64,000 bases of DNA, from positions 255,632,001 to 255,696,000 of the forward strand of contig CM032228.1 in assembly GCA_019009955.1 (NCBI GenBank). Reading direction: 5' to 3'. The stretch is from Riptortus pedestris. Lineage: Eukaryota > Arthropoda > Insecta > Hemiptera > Alydidae. The translations under genes were made by a program, and so were the position numbers. Shown here piece by piece: positions 60,340 through 64,000 of the stretch; within the stretch, counting starts at the first letter, position 1; the number at the start of each line of letters is the position of its first letter. Under the pieces are notes generated by a model. The model searched no databases and was not told where the DNA came from. It saw nothing but the letters and a program-made list of their open reading frames with translations.

Positions 60340-61592
60340 CTAGCTCAGATACCTGGTTTCGCCCGGGAATTGATTTGAGGCTGAATGGTGATCGTATTTT
60401 TTTGGCAAGGCTTTACTTTGCACAATATTTTGACATTTACCCGTCCCAGTGTTTAGGCTTAATACCCGTTGATGACATTTGTTAATAATAAAATTAATTT
60501 TTTATGTAAGTCTTAACTGTCCTCCAAATTGTCTTAATGTTTCCAGCTGAAGTACCTGATAGTTCAAATAGGATAGAATTGTTGAGCATATCAATATTTC
60601 TACGCAAATTACTTGCTCCACACATTGTTCCTGGAGAAATGTATAAAAAAAATAAAAAATAAAAAAAAAAAAAGTTAATCAAAATAAAAAAGTAAAAAAA
60701 TTCTGTTATGTGCATGTTTGTCGAAAAAGAAATAGACAATGAAATATCGCAAATTTTTATCTCAGGCCTCCCTTATAACCCCCACTCCCGTTCTAACCTA
60801 AACATTTTAATATAGCTTATAATCATGGAAGACTTAATGCTAATTGACATACCGAGTTTTGTTAAGTTCGGTTCAATCGTTAGCGCCCAATAAAATAGTT
60901 GACTCCCGCTTTAGTTTATAGTGTATATCTCGTTTATACTTTGTTAAAAGACAAAAATGAATATGGCAAAAGTTACTCTAAATAACAAAATAAACAACTT
61001 TTGTTATGTTCATATTTGCCGAAAAACGAATAGAAAACGAAATATCGCTATTTTTAAATGTAGGCCTCCCCTACAACCCCCACTCCCGCCGTCCGTAGAA
61101 ATGTTGGTATGGCTTGTTATAATGAAAGCGTTAGTGCTAATAAAGATACCGAGTTTTATTTGTTTCGGTTGGGTCTTTTGTCCCAAATAAAATTGTTCAC
61201 TTCCGCTATAGGTTTTAGCGTATATCTCATTTATAATTCAGTATACGATAAAAGTGTATATAACAAAAGTTACTCTATATAACAAAATAAACAACTTTTA
61301 TGTTCATATTTGCTGAAAAACCAATAGGAAACGAAATATCGCTATTTTTAATTTCTGGCTCCCCTTATAACCCCCACTCCTGTTTGTCTTAGAGAATATC
61401 AATATAGCCTAAAGTCTAAGTTGGGCTATTTGTAATATACATACCAAGTTTCATAAAATCAGTTTATGTGTGAAAAGGTAACAAACAAACACACACGAAA
61501 GAAACAAAATGCAGTTATGGTGTCTATGACATGTGAAACGAAAAGTTATCGTGAAACTTCGCGAATAAAATCAATGTACAGACAGAGGTTAC

Positions 61593-61594
<2 letters not shown>
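60340..61594. repeat. family C element, nearly complete
   Basis: 5' box ACTAGCTCAGATACCTGG, TTTCGCCCGGGAA, GAGGCTGAATGGTGATC and TTGGCAAGGC. Then a unique part and about two and a half internal units of ~297 bp (AATAACAAAATAAACAAC, AAACGAAATATCGC, CCCCCACTCCCG). The 3' end is GTGAAAAGGTAACAAACAAAC, GAAAGAAACAAAATGCAG, CAGACAGAGGTTACAATTAT, running straight into (TA)n. Confidence 0.75.

Positions 61595-61642
<48 letters not shown>
61595..61642. repeat. (TA)n between two family C elements
   Basis: Pure TA tract joining the 3' end of one family C copy to the ACTAGCTCAC start of the next. The same tract type follows the second copy at 63207. Confidence 0.9.
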
Positions 61643-61644
<2 letters not shown>

Positions 61645-63198
61645 TAGCTCACATACCCGGCTTCGCTCGGGAATTCATTCAAGGCTGAATGGTGATGATA
61701 TTTTTTTGGCAAGGCTAGACTTTGCACAATATTTTGACATTTACCCGTCCCAGTGTTATACGGGTTAATACCCGTTGTTTCTGGGGATTTGTTAATAATA
61801 AAATTAATTTTTTATGTAAGACTTCACTGTCCTCCATATTGCCATATTTCCCGCTTCCTGTGCATTGTGCATAAATTTGAATTATTAAGGACAAAATATT
61901 AATATACATTAAAATTAATTTTTTAAGGTGAGGTACCTGGTAGTTCATATTGAAAAGAATTGTTGAGCAAATTTTTCTAAATAACAAAATAAACAACTTT
62001 TGTTATGTGCATATTTGCCGAAACCCCAATAGGAAATCATTATTATTAATTTCTGGCCTCCCTTATAACCCCCACTCCTGCCCGTCCCTAGAAATGTTAG
62101 TATGGCTTATTATAAGGAAGGCGTTAGTGCTAATACACATACTGAGTGTTTTATTTAGTTCGGTTGAGTCTTTTGTGCCAAATAAAATTGTTGAATCCCG
62201 CTATAATTTTTAGCGTATAACGCCTTTATACTTCCGTATATGGCAAAAGTGCATATAACAAAAGTTACTCTAAATAACAAAATAAACAACTTTTGTTATG
62301 TGCATATTTGCTGAAAAAGCAATAGGAAACGAAATATCGCTATTTTTAATTTCAGGCCTTCCTTATAACCTCCAATCCTGCCCGTCCCTAGAAATGTTAG
62401 TATGACTTATTATAAGGAAGGCGTTAGTACTAATTCACATACCGAGTTTGGTTTAGTACGGTTGAGTCTTTTGTGCCAAATAAAATTGTTGACTTCTCCT
62501 ATCACTTTTTGGCGTATAACGCCTTTATAATTAGGTATACGACAAAAGTGTATATGACAAAAGTTTCTCTAAATAACAAAATAAACAACTTTTGTTATGT
62601 ACATATTTGCCAAAACCCCAATAGGAAACGAAATATCACTATTTTTAATTTCAGGCCTCCCCTTATAACCACCACTCCTGCCCATCCCTAGAAATGTTAG
62701 AATGGCTTATTATAAGGAAGGCGTTAGTGCTAATTCACATACCGAGTTTGGTTTAGTTCGGTTGAGTTTTTTGTGCCAAATAAAATGTTGACTTCCGCTA
62801 TCATTTTTAGCGTATAACGCCTTTATACTTAGGTTTACGACAAAAGTGTATATAACAAAAGTTACTCTAAATAAGAAGTTAAACAACTTTTGTTATGTGC
62901 ATAATTTCCGAAAATGCAATAGGAAACGAAATATTGCTATTTTTAATTTCAGGCCTCCCTTATAACCCCCACTCCTGTTCGTCTCAGAGAATATTAACAT
63001 AGCCTAAAGTCTAAGTTGGGTTAGTAGTAATATACATACCAAGTTTCATAAAATTCGGTTCAGCCGTTTATGCGTGAAAAGGTAACAAACAAACAAACAG
63101 ACACGAAAGAAACAAAATGCAGTTATGGTGTCTATGACACGTGAAACGAAAAGTTATCGTGAAATTTCGCGAAAAAAAATCAATGTACAGACAGAGGT

Positions 63199-63206
<8 letters not shown>
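61643..63206. repeat. family C element, second tandem copy
   Basis: 5' box ACTAGCTCACATACCCGG, CTTCGCTCGGGAATTC. Internal units begin AATAACAAAATAAAC at about 61980, 62273, 62572 and 62869 (AATAAGAAG), a period of 293-299. Each unit carries GCCTCCCTTATAACCCCC and TTGTGCCAAATAAAATTG. The 3' end TTCAGCCGTTTATGCG, GAAAAGGTAACAAACAAAC, CAGACAGAGGTTATAATTTT is as in the first copy. No transposase or reverse transcriptase frame was found. Confidence 0.78.
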
Positions 63207-63247
<41 letters not shown>

Positions 63248-63263
63248 AGATAGATAGATAGAT
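63207..63263. repeat. (TA)n(TG)n(TAGA)n microsatellite at family C end
   Basis: A TA tract (63207-63239), a short TG run and four TAGA units follow the 3' end of the second family C copy. Confidence 0.88.
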
Positions 63264-63518
63264 TAAAAATACTAATTATAATTTGTACCATTAATTAAAA
63301 AGTTCACAAGATGTATTTGTAGTAAATAGGGACCTACAATATATTTCCTAATAGGCTTTTGTTAGACAAAGCTCTTCTCTGCTTCCCGTAGGGAATTTTC
63401 TTATTATCGTTTGCACTTATTCACTTAATATTGACGGTGCTGTTGTGTTACCATTATGTAGATTTATCTATTGTATAATTTCATGTCTGATATCTATCGT
63501 TAAAAAAATGAACACTAC

Positions 63519-63567
63519 TTTAACCCTTTCCTTCCACTATAGTAGCTTTGCGCAAGAAAGGGTTAAA
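63519..63567. repeat. TTAA-flanked 12-bp inverted repeat (tiny piggyBac-like MITE?)
   Basis: TTTAACCCTTTC (63519-63530) and GAAAGGGTTAAA (63556-63567) are exact reverse complements around a 25-base centre. The layout TTAA-CCCTTTC..GAAAGGG-TTAA is that of piggyBac-type ends with their TTAA target duplication, but the enclosed element is only ~40 bp. Confidence 0.45.
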
Positions 63568-63640
63568 AAGCGGCCCACAAACGTATTTGCACACTAAAGT
63601 TTGACACGCAACATGTCAAAGGTTGCCCATGTATAAAGGA
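63568..63640. repeat. hAT-related terminal fragment
   Basis: GCGGCCCACAAACGTATTTGC, ACACTAAAGTTTGACACGC and AACATGTCAAAGG align with the trailing part of the hAT remnant (52080-52130, minus). Confidence 0.5.
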
Positions 63641-64000
63641 TATTCTATACATCTTTCTGAAGTATATACATACACATAAATCTTTCTTTTGTTATATTGG
63701 CATAGCCAAATGCATTTTTTTGTTTTTAGCTTTCACTATATCCTCACTTCTATTCATATGATTTTCAGTTTATGCTATTATACTGATAACTTTTCATTTT
63801 CAGCTTAAATTTCAAGACTTTTATTATAGTGTTGCTAAAAATGAAGAAATAGAGATTAGTTTTCTGGTTGATGTGACCTTGGTGGTCACTATTCTTATTT
63901 GAATGTTAACAAACTCAAAAATCAAAAATTTCATGTCAAATTAAAGGACAAGTTTGTTAATATCAAAAATCAGACCACAAGGATTAGGTTTAGGGAAGAG
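63641..64000. other. degenerate family A-like sequence to window end
   Basis: Blocks such as TTTTTAGCTTTCACTATATCC, TTCAGCTTAAATTTCAAG and AATATCAAAAATCAGACC recall a very diverged minus-oriented family A copy, and 63370-63490 (CCCGTAGGGAATTTTC..ATTATGTAGATTTATC) recalls its hairpin half. No gene is seen. Confidence 0.4.

Noticed and set aside
61950..62213. Repeated ~80-residue frames in family C (..NNKINNFCYVHIC..)
   Set aside because: They recur because the 297-bp unit recurs, are broken differently in each unit, and show no codon-level constraint.

Overview
The window is eukaryotic, almost certainly from an arthropod and most likely an insect. The genes are intron-rich with GT-AG introns. 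The best matches are a Stubble-like serine protease, an insect-type SV2 transporter and the spliceosomal RING protein RNF113A. The DNA is strongly AT-rich and packed with transposon remnants and (TA)n microsatellites. Nothing in the sequence lets me name the species or order. There are no prokaryotic operons, CRISPR arrays, rRNA genes or convincing tRNA genes.

Genes, left to right. (1) The last coding exon of a chymotrypsin-fold serine protease lies at 172-333 (+) and carries the GDSGGP catalytic-serine motif. (2) A complete SV2-family major facilitator transporter lies on the minus strand, coding span 39424 down to 13612. I rebuilt 13 coding exons whose phases all agree; they give about 624 residues, including the glycosylated pentapeptide-repeat luminal loop that marks SV2. 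A possible non-coding first exon lies near 41.7-41.8 kb. (3) RNF113A (Drosophila midlife crisis, yeast Cwc24) lies on the minus strand at 55100-47773: seven phase-consistent exons, 315 residues, with intact CCCH and C3HC4 RING fingers. (4) An unidentified plus-strand gene lies at 58348-59063, with three phase-compatible exons. The genes have unrelated functions and do not form a functional cluster. The protease and SV2 genes converge, SV2 and RNF113A are head-to-tail, and RNF113A and gene 4 diverge.

The rest is repeat-driven. The dominant family ('family A', over 25 copies or fragments) has a hairpin near one end, a palindrome at the other ending in CTAA, a subterminal inverted repeat AGCAGATTTCCC and an internal (TA)n tract. 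This is the architecture of DINE-1/Helentron-type non-autonomous rolling-circle elements. Other families are a tRNA-derived SINE (9 copies), Penelope-like fragments with hammerhead-like motifs, a 'CCGGCTTCGCTCGGG-box' family with internal ~297-bp repeats, jockey-type retrotransposon remnants, two mariners (one reduced to an intact 163-codon reading frame), a hAT remnant and two putative solo LTRs. Tandem arrays have periods of 126, ~233, 45, 66 (3 x 22), 44 and ~33 bp.

The most notable items are the family A/SINE chimeric junction found at two loci, microsatellites sitting at a fixed position inside family A, an LTR 10 bp from an RNF113A splice donor, a 26-unit 45-bp array open for 390 codons, and the internally deleted mariner with a preserved frame. 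I saw no clear sign of a wholly new biochemical system. The novelty here lies in repeat biology.
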